Source of the DNA: VRUE01 sp035266685
GTDB taxonomy: Bacteria; Actinomycetota; Thermoleophilia; Solirubrobacterales; 70-9
DNA length: 6,734 nucleotides
Direction of reading: 5' to 3'
Assembly (NCBI GenBank): GCA_035266685.1
Contig: DATFMX010000025.1
Coordinates: 1 to 6,734 of the forward strand
Shown: piece by piece, positions 1 to 6,734 of the stretch
How the letters are laid out: the number at the start of each line of letters is the position of its first letter
Position numbering within the stretch: position 1 is the stretch's first letter
Translations under genes and position numbers: made by a program
Notes under the pieces: model-generated
Told to the model about the DNA's origin: nothing
Seen by the model: the letters and a program-made list of their open reading frames with translations, nothing else
The model's database searches: none

Positions 1-1365
<1,365 letters not shown>

Positions 1366-1375
1366 AGTCTCGGTT

Positions 1376-2059
1376 GTGGCTTCCGGAAGACGCAGCGCCA
1401 GTGAGCGGCTGCCCCGGGGCCGTCACGGGCTACCGCGGGAGGCGGTGACGGAGTCCCAGCGGCGGCGGATCCTGCAAGCGATGATCGAGGTGGTCGCCGA
1501 GCGCGGCTATCCGGAGACGCGCGTGGTCGATGTGATCGGCGTCGCCGGCGTCTCCCGCAAGACCTTCTACGAGCTCTTCGCGAGCAAGGAGGACTGCTTC
1601 CTCGCCGCCTACGATGTGCTGCTCGGCAACCTGCTCGGCGACACCGCGCGGGGCTTCGAGTCCAAGCCGGGCTCGCCCTGGGCCGAGCGCGTCGCCGCCG
1701 GCCTGCACGAGCTGCTCAAGCACCTCGCCGAGCATCCCGACGAGGGCCGCTTCGCGATCGTCGAGGTGCTTGCCGCGGGGCCGAAGGCGCTCGCCCGGCG
1801 CGACGCCGCCCTGCGCCAGTTCACCGGGTTTCTCGACGCGGGACGGGCGGAGACCGCGGTCGAGCTGCCGGGCATCACCTCGCTCTCGCTCGCGGGCGGG
1901 ATCAACGAGCTGCTCTACAGCGAGATCCTGCACGGCGCCTCGGCGCGCCTGCCCAGCCGGCTGCCGGACCTGATGTTCTGGATCACGCTGCCGTTCCTCG
2001 GACCCGATGGCGCCGCCGAGGAGCGCGAGCGCGTGCGCCTCTCGATGCTCGAGAGCTGA
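1376..2059 (+). CDS. TetR/AcrR-family transcriptional regulator
   Basis: Predicted one-domain DNA-binding repressor with a C-terminal ligand and dimerisation region. The chosen GTG start gives 227 residues. A basic N-terminal arm carries LPRGRHGL (12-19). The TetR_N helix bundle follows (about 26-75): QRRRILQAMIEVVAERGY, then the helix-turn-helix TRVVDVIGVAGVSRKTFYEL (48-67) and FASKEDCFLAAYD. The rest is helical with no recognisable ligand signature, as is normal for the family. The start is uncertain. A TTG at 1340 would overlap purA. A GTG at 1445 has GGGAGG only 2 nt upstream and would remove the conserved arm. The GTG at 1376 keeps the arm and lies 10 nt after the purA stop, but has no clear Shine-Dalgarno. 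Expression may depend partly on read-through from purA. Its targets are unknown; the downstream secreted genes or its own promoter are plausible. Confidence 0.9.
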   Translation: MASGRRSASERLPRGRHGLPREAVTESQRRRILQAMIEVVAERGYPETRVVDVIGVAGVSRKTFYELFASKEDCFLAAYDVLLGNLLGDTARGFESKPGSPWAERVAAGLHELLKHLAEHPDEGRFAIVEVLAAGPKALARRDAALRQFTGFLDAGRAETAVELPGITSLSLAGGINELLYSEILHGASARLPSRLPDLMFWITLPFLGPDGAAEERERVRLSMLES

Positions 2060-2079
2060 GCTTCAGCCCAGAAGCGCTC
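2053..2079 (+). terminator. Possible weak terminator at the end of the TetR gene
   Basis: GAGC (2053-2056) pairs with GCTC (2076-2079), and GCTTC (2060-2064) pairs with GAAGC (2071-2075), closing an AGCCCA loop. The stop codon TGA sits as a three-base bulge in the 5' arm. The following CTTT is a poor U-tract, so this may be a weak terminator or only an mRNA-end hairpin. Confidence 0.35.
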
Positions 2080-2095
2080 CTTTGCCCGCCGGCCC

Positions 2096-2105
2096 GGGTT
2101 ATAGA
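2096..2105 (+). promoter_or_regulatory. Candidate -10 region for the first secreted-protein gene
   Basis: TATAGA at 2100-2105 resembles an actinobacterial -10 element (TAnnnT-like) in otherwise very GC-rich DNA, about 80 nt before the ribosome-binding site. No convincing -35 lies 16-18 nt upstream. A loosely similar stretch, CGGG followed by TTTAAGAT, occurs at 3123-3134 before the paralog, which mildly supports a shared promoter element. Confidence 0.25.
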
Positions 2106-2107
2106 AG

Positions 2108-2173
2108 AGCCGGGGCAGGGTAGACGGCTACCGGTGGGATAGATCACGGCTTTCTATGGAGCCCGCCCCGGCT
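2108..2173 (+). promoter_or_regulatory. Foldable 5' leader of the first secreted-protein gene
   Basis: AGCCGGGGC (2108-2116) is a perfect reverse complement of GCCCCGGCT (2165-2173). The stem can continue inward with two G-C pairs (2118/2163 and 2119/2162) after one A/C mismatch. Inside it, ATAGA (2139-2143) pairs with TCTAT (2153-2157) around a nine-base loop. The structure ends about 10 nt before the Shine-Dalgarno, so it could affect mRNA stability or translation. I do not recognise a known riboswitch class. An alternative reading is a pair of protein-binding half sites for a regulator. Confidence 0.35.
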
Positions 2174-2183
2174 GGTTCCCCAA

Positions 2184-2189
2184 AAGGAG
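2184..2189 (+). promoter_or_regulatory. Ribosome-binding site deciding the start at 2201
   Basis: AAGGAG lies 11 nt before the ATG at 2201, within the block AAAAGGAGAGAACA (2182-2195). The same block precedes the second paralog. It rules out the longer reading from an in-frame ATG at 2156, which would place this site inside the coding region and put 15 non-conserved residues before the signal peptide. Confidence 0.8.
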
Positions 2190-2200
2190 AGAACATCGAC

Positions 2201-3007
2201 ATGCGTAGAAACCTCGTCCTGGTGCTCGCCCTCAGCGCGGCGCTCGCGGTCGGAGTGGCCGCGGTGGCAAGCGCGACGCAGATCACCCTGCGAGCGGGCA
2301 ACCTGATCCTCACCTTCGGCGGCAACGTGTCGCCGAAGAAGCTGCCGCGCCATCACTTCGCGCCGGCGAGCGCCAAGGTCTTCGGCAAGGTCAAGACTTC
2401 GGACGGCACCCACCCGTCGGCATTCCGCGAAGCGCAGTTCGACATCGACCGCAACGTGCTCGTCAACTCGACCGGACTGCCGGTCTGCAAGCCCGGCCAG
2501 CTCGAGGCGCGCGACACCAAGGCCGCTAGGCGGGTCTGCGGCAAGACGATCGTCGGCAGCGGCTCGGCCCACGCCGAGATCGCCTTCCCCGAACAGACGC
2601 CGATCAGGGTTCCGAGCCCGCTGCTCGTCTTCAACGGCGGCACGCGCGGCGGCAAGACGAAGTTGCTGATCCACACGTTCATCACCGTGCCGGCGCCGAC
2701 GGCGATCGTCACCCAGGTGACGCTGCAGCGCGAGCACAAGGGCCGCTTCGGCCTGCACGGTGTCGCCAAGATCCCGGTGATCGCCGGCGGCAGCGGCTCG
2801 GCGCTCGACTTCAGCTTCAAGGTCAAGCGCTTCTACCGCTTCCGGCACCACAAGCGGAGCTTCCTGATGGCCCGCTGCCCGGACGGCAAGTTCAAGGTGC
2901 GGACCACCAGGACGGTGTTCAAGAACGAAGCTCAGGTCCCCGGCGTGTCCCCGCAGACCGTCCTCCAGGGCGGCCTGGTGACCCCCTGCAAGCCAGGGCG
3001 TGGGTAG
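2201..3007 (+). CDS. Secreted four-cysteine protein of unknown function, copy 1
   Basis: This protein has 268 residues and no function I can assign. It resembles a paralogous family of secreted hypothetical proteins that I recall from Thermoleophilia genomes. The N-terminus MRRN followed by a 20-residue hydrophobic stretch ending ASA|T (cleavage after 25) is a Sec signal peptide. There is no lipobox, later membrane segment or sortase signal. The mature part is basic and rich in Gly, Thr and Val, with short alternating hydrophobic runs suggesting a beta-rich fold. Conserved stretches shared with the next gene are TLRAGNLI.TFGGN, SPKKLPRH, KTSDGTHPSAFREA, LEARDTKAA, VCGKT, AEIAFPEQ, SPLLVFNGG, LLIHTFITVPAPTAIV, KIPVIAGGSG and ARCPDGKFKV. 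Cysteines 96, 113, 226 and 263 match those of the paralog and could form two disulfides outside the cell. A basic stretch (RFRHHKR, 213-219) is peculiar to this copy. It has its own ribosome-binding site and terminator, so it is probably a single-gene transcript. Confidence 0.88.
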   Translation: MRRNLVLVLALSAALAVGVAAVASATQITLRAGNLILTFGGNVSPKKLPRHHFAPASAKVFGKVKTSDGTHPSAFREAQFDIDRNVLVNSTGLPVCKPGQLEARDTKAARRVCGKTIVGSGSAHAEIAFPEQTPIRVPSPLLVFNGGTRGGKTKLLIHTFITVPAPTAIVTQVTLQREHKGRFGLHGVAKIPVIAGGSGSALDFSFKVKRFYRFRHHKRSFLMARCPDGKFKVRTTRTVFKNEAQVPGVSPQTVLQGGLVTPCKPGRG

Positions 3008-3022
3008 CTCGCCAATCCGAAG

Positions 3023-3040
3023 CGTCTTCGTTTCAAGACG
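3023..3040 (+). other. Small hairpin in the 3' untranslated region of copy 1
   Basis: CGTCTT (3023-3028) pairs with AAGACG (3035-3040) around the loop CGTTTC, 15 nt after the stop codon and just before the main terminator. It has no T-run of its own. It may stabilise the mRNA end, or be chance. Confidence 0.4.
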
Positions 3041-3050
3041 GAGCAGTCGA

Positions 3051-3081
3051 GAAGGGCGGCCGAAAGGCCGCCCTTCTTCTT
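3051..3081 (+). terminator. Intrinsic terminator of copy 1
   Basis: An 11-bp perfect stem joins 3051-3061 to 3066-3076 around a GAAA tetraloop (3062-3065), with core GGGCGGCC/GGCCGCCC. The pyrimidine tract TTCTT follows. It separates the two secreted-protein genes into distinct transcription units. Confidence 0.85.
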
Positions 3082-3122
3082 GCCTTCATTCCCCTGATGA
3101 TCGCTGCTGCTAGCTTTGCAGC

Positions 3123-3134
3123 GGGATTTAAGAT
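3123..3134 (+). promoter_or_regulatory. Candidate -10 region for the second secreted-protein gene
   Basis: TTTAAGAT (3127-3134, containing TAAGAT) is the most AT-rich, -10-like sequence between the terminator at 3051-3081 and the gene. It lies about 40 nt before the ribosome-binding site. No clear -35 partner is visible. A promoter is needed here because the preceding terminator looks strong. Confidence 0.25.
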
Positions 3135-3174
3135 GGCTTTTCAACGGCCGCGGCTCAAATGGGCAGGGCCAAAA

Positions 3175-3180
3175 AAGGAG
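3175..3180 (+). promoter_or_regulatory. Ribosome-binding site deciding the start at 3189
   Basis: AAGGAG lies 8 nt before the ATG at 3189, in the block AAAAGGAGAGAACA (3173-3186) shared with copy 1. It shows that the protein starts MRRKLTLA and not at the in-frame ATG at 3159, which is upstream of this site. Confidence 0.85.
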
Positions 3181-3188
3181 AGAACAGA

Positions 3189-3983
3189 ATGCGTAGAAAG
3201 CTAACGCTGGCGCTCGCCATCGCTGCGGTCGCCTCCCTTGGCGTCGCTGCGGTCGCGAGCGCGGTGAGCACCACGCTCCGAGCCGGCAACCTGATCGTCA
3301 CCTTCGGCGGCAACACCTCGCCGAAGAAGCTGCCGCGGCACAAGTACGTGCCGGTGACGACCCACATCTTCGGCAAGATCAAGACCAGCGACGGCACCCA
3401 TCCCTCGGCCTTCAGGGAAGCGGCCGTGAACATCGACAAGGATGTGAAGATCAACGTCAAGGGCTTCCCGGTCTGCAAGGCCGGCCAGCTCGAGGCGCGC
3501 GACACCAAGGCCGCGAAGCGCGTCTGCGGCAAGACGATCCTCGGCGAAGGCAAGGCCGACGCGGAGATCGCCTTCCCCGAACAGAAGCCGATCCAGGTGC
3601 CGAGCCCGCTGCTCGTCTTCAACGGCGGCGAACACGGCGGCAAGGTGACGCTGCTGATCCACACCTTCATCACGGTGCCGGCGCCGACGGCGATCGTCAC
3701 CACGGTGACGATCAAGCGCTCCGGCAGCGGCATCAAGTCAATCGCCAAGATCCCGGTGATCGCGGGCGGCAGCGGCGCCGCGCTCGACTTCGACTTCAAG
3801 CTCGGCAAGACCTACCGCTACAAGGGCAGGAAGGTGGGCTACTTCGAAGCTCGTTGCCCGGACGGCAAGTTCAAGGTCAGCACGCCGAAGGCGATCTTCA
3901 AGAACGAAGCCAAGGTCCCCGGCGTCGCCGCACAGACCATCCTCAAGGGCGGACTGGCGGTTCCCTGCACGCCGAAGGGCTAG
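3189..3983 (+). CDS. Secreted four-cysteine protein of unknown function, copy 2
   Basis: This tandem paralog of the preceding gene has 264 residues. A hand alignment gives about 180 identical positions (near 68%), with one gap of about three residues near 180. The Sec signal peptide MRRKLTLALAIAAVASLG... ends ASA|V, with cleavage after residue 25 as in copy 1. Cysteines are at 96, 113, 223 and 260, aligning with all four in copy 1. The strongest conservation covers residues 30-50, 61-78, 92-170 and the blocks around KIPVIAGGSG and ARCPDGKFKV. The least conserved parts are 51-60, 80-91 and about 205-220, probably surface loops. The mature protein is rich in Lys, where copy 1 has more Arg and His. 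No enzyme motif, repeat or anchor is visible. It ends 76 nt before the stop of the converging MCE gene. An extracytoplasmic binding or surface role is only a guess. Confidence 0.88.
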   Translation: MRRKLTLALAIAAVASLGVAAVASAVSTTLRAGNLIVTFGGNTSPKKLPRHKYVPVTTHIFGKIKTSDGTHPSAFREAAVNIDKDVKINVKGFPVCKAGQLEARDTKAAKRVCGKTILGEGKADAEIAFPEQKPIQVPSPLLVFNGGEHGGKVTLLIHTFITVPAPTAIVTTVTIKRSGSGIKSIAKIPVIAGGSGAALDFDFKLGKTYRYKGRKVGYFEARCPDGKFKVSTPKAIFKNEAKVPGVAAQTILKGGLAVPCTPKG

Positions 3984-4023
3984 CGCCACTCGACATGCAG
4001 CGCCCGCGCCAGGGCGGGAAGCG

Positions 4024-4053
4024 AAAGGGGCGGCCACAAGGCCGCCCCTTTTT
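4024..4053 (+). terminator. Intrinsic terminator between converging genes
   Basis: A 12-bp perfect stem joins 4024-4035 to 4040-4051 around the loop ACAA (4036-4039), followed by TTTTT (4049-4053). It ends transcription of copy 2. It lies 6 nt beyond the stop of the minus-strand MCE gene, where the reverse reading gives the same hairpin with a shorter T-run, so it probably serves both strands. Its core GGGGCGGCC/GGCCGCCCC matches the terminator of copy 1. Confidence 0.88.
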
Positions 4054-4059
4054 CTCGGC

Positions 4060-5607
4060 CTATTCGCCCTGCTGTTCGAAGGTGTGCTGGTAGGCCGTCT
4101 TCGGGCCGCTGCCGTAGATCGGTTCGAAGGGACCCTGCGGCTCGCAGCCGGGAGCGGGGATCGAGGATGAGTCTTCCTGGCCCGCGAAGGCGTAGTGCTT
4201 GAGCCGTTCGTAGAGGTCGGTCGCGGCTTTGACGTCGCCGCCGGTCCGTTCGTTGAAGGCCGCTTCGTTCGGCGTGTCGGGGTTGAGGTGCGCCGTGATG
4301 CCGGAGCTGCACTGGGCGGTGTGGAAGTTGGGCAGCCCCTTGGCCAGGCGCGAGGCGTAGCCGGGATGGCCGTAGGCGCTGTTGCGGTTGGTGGTCAGGC
4401 GGGAGTCGTAGGTCGCGAGGCTTTCCGGCCCGAGCGGCGGCAGCAGGCGGAGGATGTGGATCTGTTCCCCCTGCGGACTGAGGTGGACGCCGTTGGTCGC
4501 AGCGGCGACGTTGCCGAGCAGCGAGGTGACCTCGTTCTTGTAGAGGCCGAGGCCGGTGAGCAGCGGGTTGAGGTTGCGCAGGAACGGGTCGACGGCCCGC
4601 AGCAGCACCGGGAAGTCGCCGCGCAGGAACTTGCGCAGCGAGCCGAGCCCGTGCGGGGCGCGGCTGATCACCGGTTCCAGGCCTTCGAACAGGCCCTTGG
4701 CCTGCGGCGCGAGGCGCGACAGGGCGATCAGCGTCGGCGAGAGCTGCTTGGCGGCCGGCACGAGCTGGCGGAACAGCGGGTCGGCATTGAGCGCAAAGGT
4801 TTTGAGTCGGTCGAAGGTGAGCCGCTGCTCATCCTCGAAGGTCGGGAAGACCCGGAACAGCGCTTCGATGTCGCGGTTGCGCGCCGCCGTCGTGCTGAAG
4901 ACGGCGTTCGAGCTGCGGATCAGGCTTGCCAGCTGCCCTTCACGCCCGCGCAGCGCGCGGAAGGTCGTCGTGCCGTTGCGGAACAGCTGCTGCACGGCGA
5001 GCCGCTGCGTGTCGAGCACCCGGAAGAGGCGGTCGAATTCGGTCAGCGTCGAGTCCAGCCCGCCGAATGCCGTCGAGAGCGCCTGACCCTGGCCGGCGAT
5101 CGCCGTGGCGCCTTCCTGCATCCATTCCTGGAAGGCGGCGCGGGTCCGCTTGTCGAAGGTACGGAAGATCTCATCGAGCTGCACCGATTCGGCCACGTTG
5201 GCCCTCGGCAGGCCGTCGCCGTCGTGCAGCGTCGGCCCGTTCCTGTCGCCCGGCGTCAGTTCGACATAGGTCTCGCCGAGCAGCGTCTTGGTCCGCAGGA
5301 TCGCCCGCGTGCCTCGCGGCAGCGGCGCGTACTTGTCATCGATGTCGATCGTCGCCTGCGCCTGCTGGCCGTCGGGCGACTCTTCGATCGTCTGCACCTT
5401 TCCGACCGAGACGCCGGAGATCCGCACATCGGACTGTTCGGCCAGCTGCGTCGCCTCCTGGAAGGGGACCGTGATCTCGTAGGGCTTCGCCTTGAACGGC
5501 GTCGGCCCGCCGAAGGTGATCCAGAGGAAGAGCAGGATGCCGAAGCACGACAGGGCGAAGCCGGCGATGGCGAGGAGCTGCGCGCTGCTGGGGGCTTTCT
5601 TGCTCAT
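4060..5607 (-). CDS. MCE (MlaD-like) family protein, last gene of the operon
   Basis: Predicted envelope component of an MCE lipid-uptake ABC system. MCE domains form rings or tunnels that carry hydrophobic substrates to a permease. In this 515-residue protein a short cytoplasmic tail is followed by one membrane segment (about 11-33, LLAIAGFALSCFGILLFLW) and an MCE/MlaD domain (about 40-120). That domain contains VRISGVSVGKVQTIEES, ATIDIDDKYAPLPRGTRAIL and TLLGETYVELTPG. Residues about 140-400 form a long, mainly helical region typical of actinobacterial MCE proteins. The tail has two cysteines (TAQCSSG and APGCEPQG) that could pair outside the membrane. The ATG at 5607 overlaps the upstream stop as ATGA, so translation is probably coupled; the Shine-Dalgarno is weak (GCGGAAAA). 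A TTG at 5625 would extend it by six residues but is less likely. Substrate unknown. I give no mceA-F letter because the rest of the operon is out of view. Confidence 0.92.
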   Translation of the reverse strand: MSKKAPSSAQLLAIAGFALSCFGILLFLWITFGGPTPFKAKPYEITVPFQEATQLAEQSDVRISGVSVGKVQTIEESPDGQQAQATIDIDDKYAPLPRGTRAILRTKTLLGETYVELTPGDRNGPTLHDGDGLPRANVAESVQLDEIFRTFDKRTRAAFQEWMQEGATAIAGQGQALSTAFGGLDSTLTEFDRLFRVLDTQRLAVQQLFRNGTTTFRALRGREGQLASLIRSSNAVFSTTAARNRDIEALFRVFPTFEDEQRLTFDRLKTFALNADPLFRQLVPAAKQLSPTLIALSRLAPQAKGLFEGLEPVISRAPHGLGSLRKFLRGDFPVLLRAVDPFLRNLNPLLTGLGLYKNEVTSLLGNVAAATNGVHLSPQGEQIHILRLLPPLGPESLATYDSRLTTNRNSAYGHPGYASRLAKGLPNFHTAQCSSGITAHLNPDTPNEAAFNERTGGDVKAATDLYERLKHYAFAGQEDSSSIPAPGCEPQGPFEPIYGSGPKTAYQHTFEQQGE

Positions 5608-6734
5608 TTTTCCGCGTATTCGCAATGCCCGGAGGAGCTGCCGGGGAGGGGGATTTCTTCCGGTTCGGGGATGCGCAGGCCCTGCAGGAGGGTCTTCAGG
5701 TAGGGCTTGAGCGGAGCGACCGCACCATAGGCGAAAACCGAGCCCGTGCAGGAAAGCAGGGCGACCCCGCGTGAGATCGGCCCGCCCGCGTCGGTCAGGT
5801 TGAAGCTGGCGTTGATGTCGTGGTTGAGCCAGGGCAGGTAGAAGAGGAAGCTCTGCTTCTTGCCCTTGGGCTTGTAGGCGAGCTCGTTGAGGAAGCCGTT
5901 GAGCTCCCCCAGCGAGGAGCCGAATTCGCTCACCGAGGTGCTCAGGTCGGGCGCCGCTTCGTTGAGGTGGGTGAGCACCGGGCGGATCTGGCGGGAGAAG
6001 GGACGGATCTGTTCGCGGATCGGCGTCGTGGTCTGCTTGAAGAACTGCTCGCTGGCCTTGAACGCCGGCACCGATGCCTGCGCCTGCGGGATCAGGCCGA
6101 GGAACGCCGGGCGGGAGGCCTCGGAGAAGCGGTTCGACGCGACGAGCGCCGACTTCAGCGCGGTCAGCGTTGAGGGGAATTCGCGCAGCGATTCCTGCAG
6201 CGCCTGCTGCTGGTTGGCGAAGTTGCCGAGCGCATCCTTGGAAGAGGTGACGAAGCGTTCGAGCTCTGAGTCGTGACGGGCCAGTTCGCCGGTCAGCAGG
6301 CCGAAGTCGTGGATCACATGGGAGAGCGCGACGCGCCGCTGGGCGACCGCCCGGTTGAGTTTGGCGACGTAGTGGGAGAAGGGCTCGAGGCGGCGGAAGG
6401 CGTTGCCGAGCTGCCGACCGCGTCCGCCGATCCCCTGTGCCCCGCCGGCGACCAGCAGCTGCAGGTAGCGCTGCGTATCGGTGTCGAGGGTCGAGAGGAA
6501 GGCTTCGAACTGGATGCTCGGTTCGGTCTGCGAGAGCGGAAAGCGGTGGCCGGCTTCGACATGCTTGCTGCCGCTGCCGGGCGAGATCTCGACCGTCATG
6601 TCGTTGAGGTTGGTTTTCGGCCGCAGCAGCAGCGTCGCGTCAGGGTGGATCAGGTCGAGGTACTTGGGCTCGACCTGCATGCCGACGACGGCGTGGCCGT
6701 CTTCGAGGTCGACGGAGTCGATCTTGCCGACCTG
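5604..6734 (-). CDS. MCE (MlaD-like) family protein, N-terminus beyond window
   Basis: The 376 visible residues run open to the right window edge, so the gene starts outside. The first visible part, VGKIDSVDLEDGHAVVGMQV, then ATLLLRPKTNLNDMTVEISPG, is the second half of an MCE domain and parallels VGKVQ...TKTLLGETYVELTPG in the next gene. The ATG at 6680 is therefore an internal Met. A long helical region rich in Gln, Leu and Ser follows (about 75-300) and then a Pro-rich end. Only two cysteines are seen, both in the C-terminal part (LLSCTGS and SGHCEYAEK), as in the downstream MCE protein. The TGA stop overlaps the start of the next gene by the ATGA arrangement, placing both in one operon. 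Role as for the neighbour: part of the periplasmic or cell-wall path of a lipid importer. Permease and ATPase genes are expected upstream, beyond 6734. Confidence 0.92.
   Translation of the reverse strand, partial: QVGKIDSVDLEDGHAVVGMQVEPKYLDLIHPDATLLLRPKTNLNDMTVEISPGSGSKHVEAGHRFPLSQTEPSIQFEAFLSTLDTDTQRYLQLLVAGGAQGIGGRGRQLGNAFRRLEPFSHYVAKLNRAVAQRRVALSHVIHDFGLLTGELARHDSELERFVTSSKDALGNFANQQQALQESLREFPSTLTALKSALVASNRFSEASRPAFLGLIPQAQASVPAFKASEQFFKQTTTPIREQIRPFSRQIRPVLTHLNEAAPDLSTSVSEFGSSLGELNGFLNELAYKPKGKKQSFLFYLPWLNHDINASFNLTDAGGPISRGVALLSCTGSVFAYGAVAPLKPYLKTLLQGLRIPEPEEIPLPGSSSGHCEYAEK

Larger units (their letters stand above)
2182..3076 (+). repeat. Duplicated unit, copy 1 (leader, gene, terminator)
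   Basis: The ribosome-binding block, coding region and terminator match the next unit (3173-4051). Perfect DNA matches include 2493-2526 with 3481-3514 (34 nt), 2612-2641 with 3600-3629 (30 nt) and 2687-2713 with 3675-3701 (27 nt). The pattern indicates an old tandem duplication of a complete transcription unit. Confidence 0.75.
3173..4051 (+). repeat. Duplicated unit, copy 2 (leader, gene, terminator)
   Basis: This is the partner of 2182-3076, in the same order and orientation. The protein sequences have diverged to about two thirds identity, so the duplication is not recent. Short perfect matches persist in the segments coding for the conserved protein blocks. Confidence 0.75.

Noticed and set aside
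2108..2195. Known riboswitch (c-di-AMP, SAM-IV or similar) before copy 1
   Set aside because: I could not match the conserved core sequences of the classes I considered, so only an unclassified foldable leader is reported.
2144..2851. Minus-strand open frame opposite the first secreted protein
   Set aside because: It is a high-GC shadow. The plus-strand gene has a ribosome-binding site, signal peptide and a conserved paralog; the minus frame has none of these.
3051..4051. The two GGCGGCC hairpins as terminal inverted repeats of a mobile element
   Set aside because: Each is a self-contained hairpin with a T-rich tail directly after a gene. There is no transposase, and no target duplication is visible.
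5540..5550. Possible lipoprotein cysteine (FALSC) in the last MCE protein
   Set aside because: The -3 position is Ala rather than Leu/Val/Ile, and the hydrophobic segment continues well past the cysteine, so it looks like a membrane anchor rather than a lipobox.
4195..5703. Long plus-strand open frame (about 500 codons) opposite the MCE gene
   Set aside because: It is antisense to a clear MCE protein with family motifs. Its translation is dominated by Arg, Gly, Ala and Val without domains, as expected from the shadow of a GC-rich gene.
6678..6680. ATG at 6680 as the start of the upstream MCE gene
   Set aside because: The frame stays open to the window edge, and the 18 residues before this Met read as MCE domain sequence (VGKIDSVDLEDGHAVV).

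Overview
The window is high-GC DNA (roughly two thirds G+C by eye) with tightly packed genes. It most likely comes from a deep-branching actinobacterium of the Thermoleophilia / Solirubrobacterales type. The reasons are the codon use, a TetR regulator with the LPRGRHGL arm that I associate with that group, actinobacterial-style MCE genes, and a pair of secreted proteins resembling a paralogous family I recall from Thermoleophilia genomes. This placement is inference; no rRNA or other decisive marker is present.

Layout, left to right. Positions 1-1365 (+) hold purA (adenylosuccinate synthetase), missing only about its first three codons at the window edge. A TetR/AcrR-family regulator (1376-2059, +) starts 10 nt after the purA stop. 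Two tandem genes of one family follow (2201-3007 and 3189-3983, +). They encode exported proteins of 268 and 264 residues that are about two thirds identical. Each has an almost identical ribosome-binding region and ends in a strong GC-rich intrinsic terminator with the same GGCGGCC/GGCCGCC core. The whole transcription unit therefore appears to have been duplicated. On the other strand, converging on this pair, is the 3' end of an MCE (mammalian-cell-entry / MlaD-like) operon. It holds a last gene at 4060-5607 (515 aa) and the gene before it at 5604-6734, cut by the window edge. Their stop and start codons overlap as ATGA.

How they fit together. purA is a housekeeping purine gene with no obvious link to the rest. 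The MCE proteins would be substrate-binding or tunnel components of a lipid/steroid ABC importer whose permease and ATPase genes should lie beyond the right edge. The secreted pair has no function I can name; each protein has a Sec signal peptide and four cysteines at conserved positions, so both probably work outside the membrane. The TetR protein might control the downstream secreted genes or the MCE operon, but the sequence gives no direct evidence of that. No gap between genes exceeds 300 bases. I see no tRNA, rRNA, CRISPR array, insertion sequence or phage feature.

The points most worth a second look are the tandem secreted paralogs of unknown function, the foldable leader of the first of them, the matching terminators, and the charged insertion in PurA.
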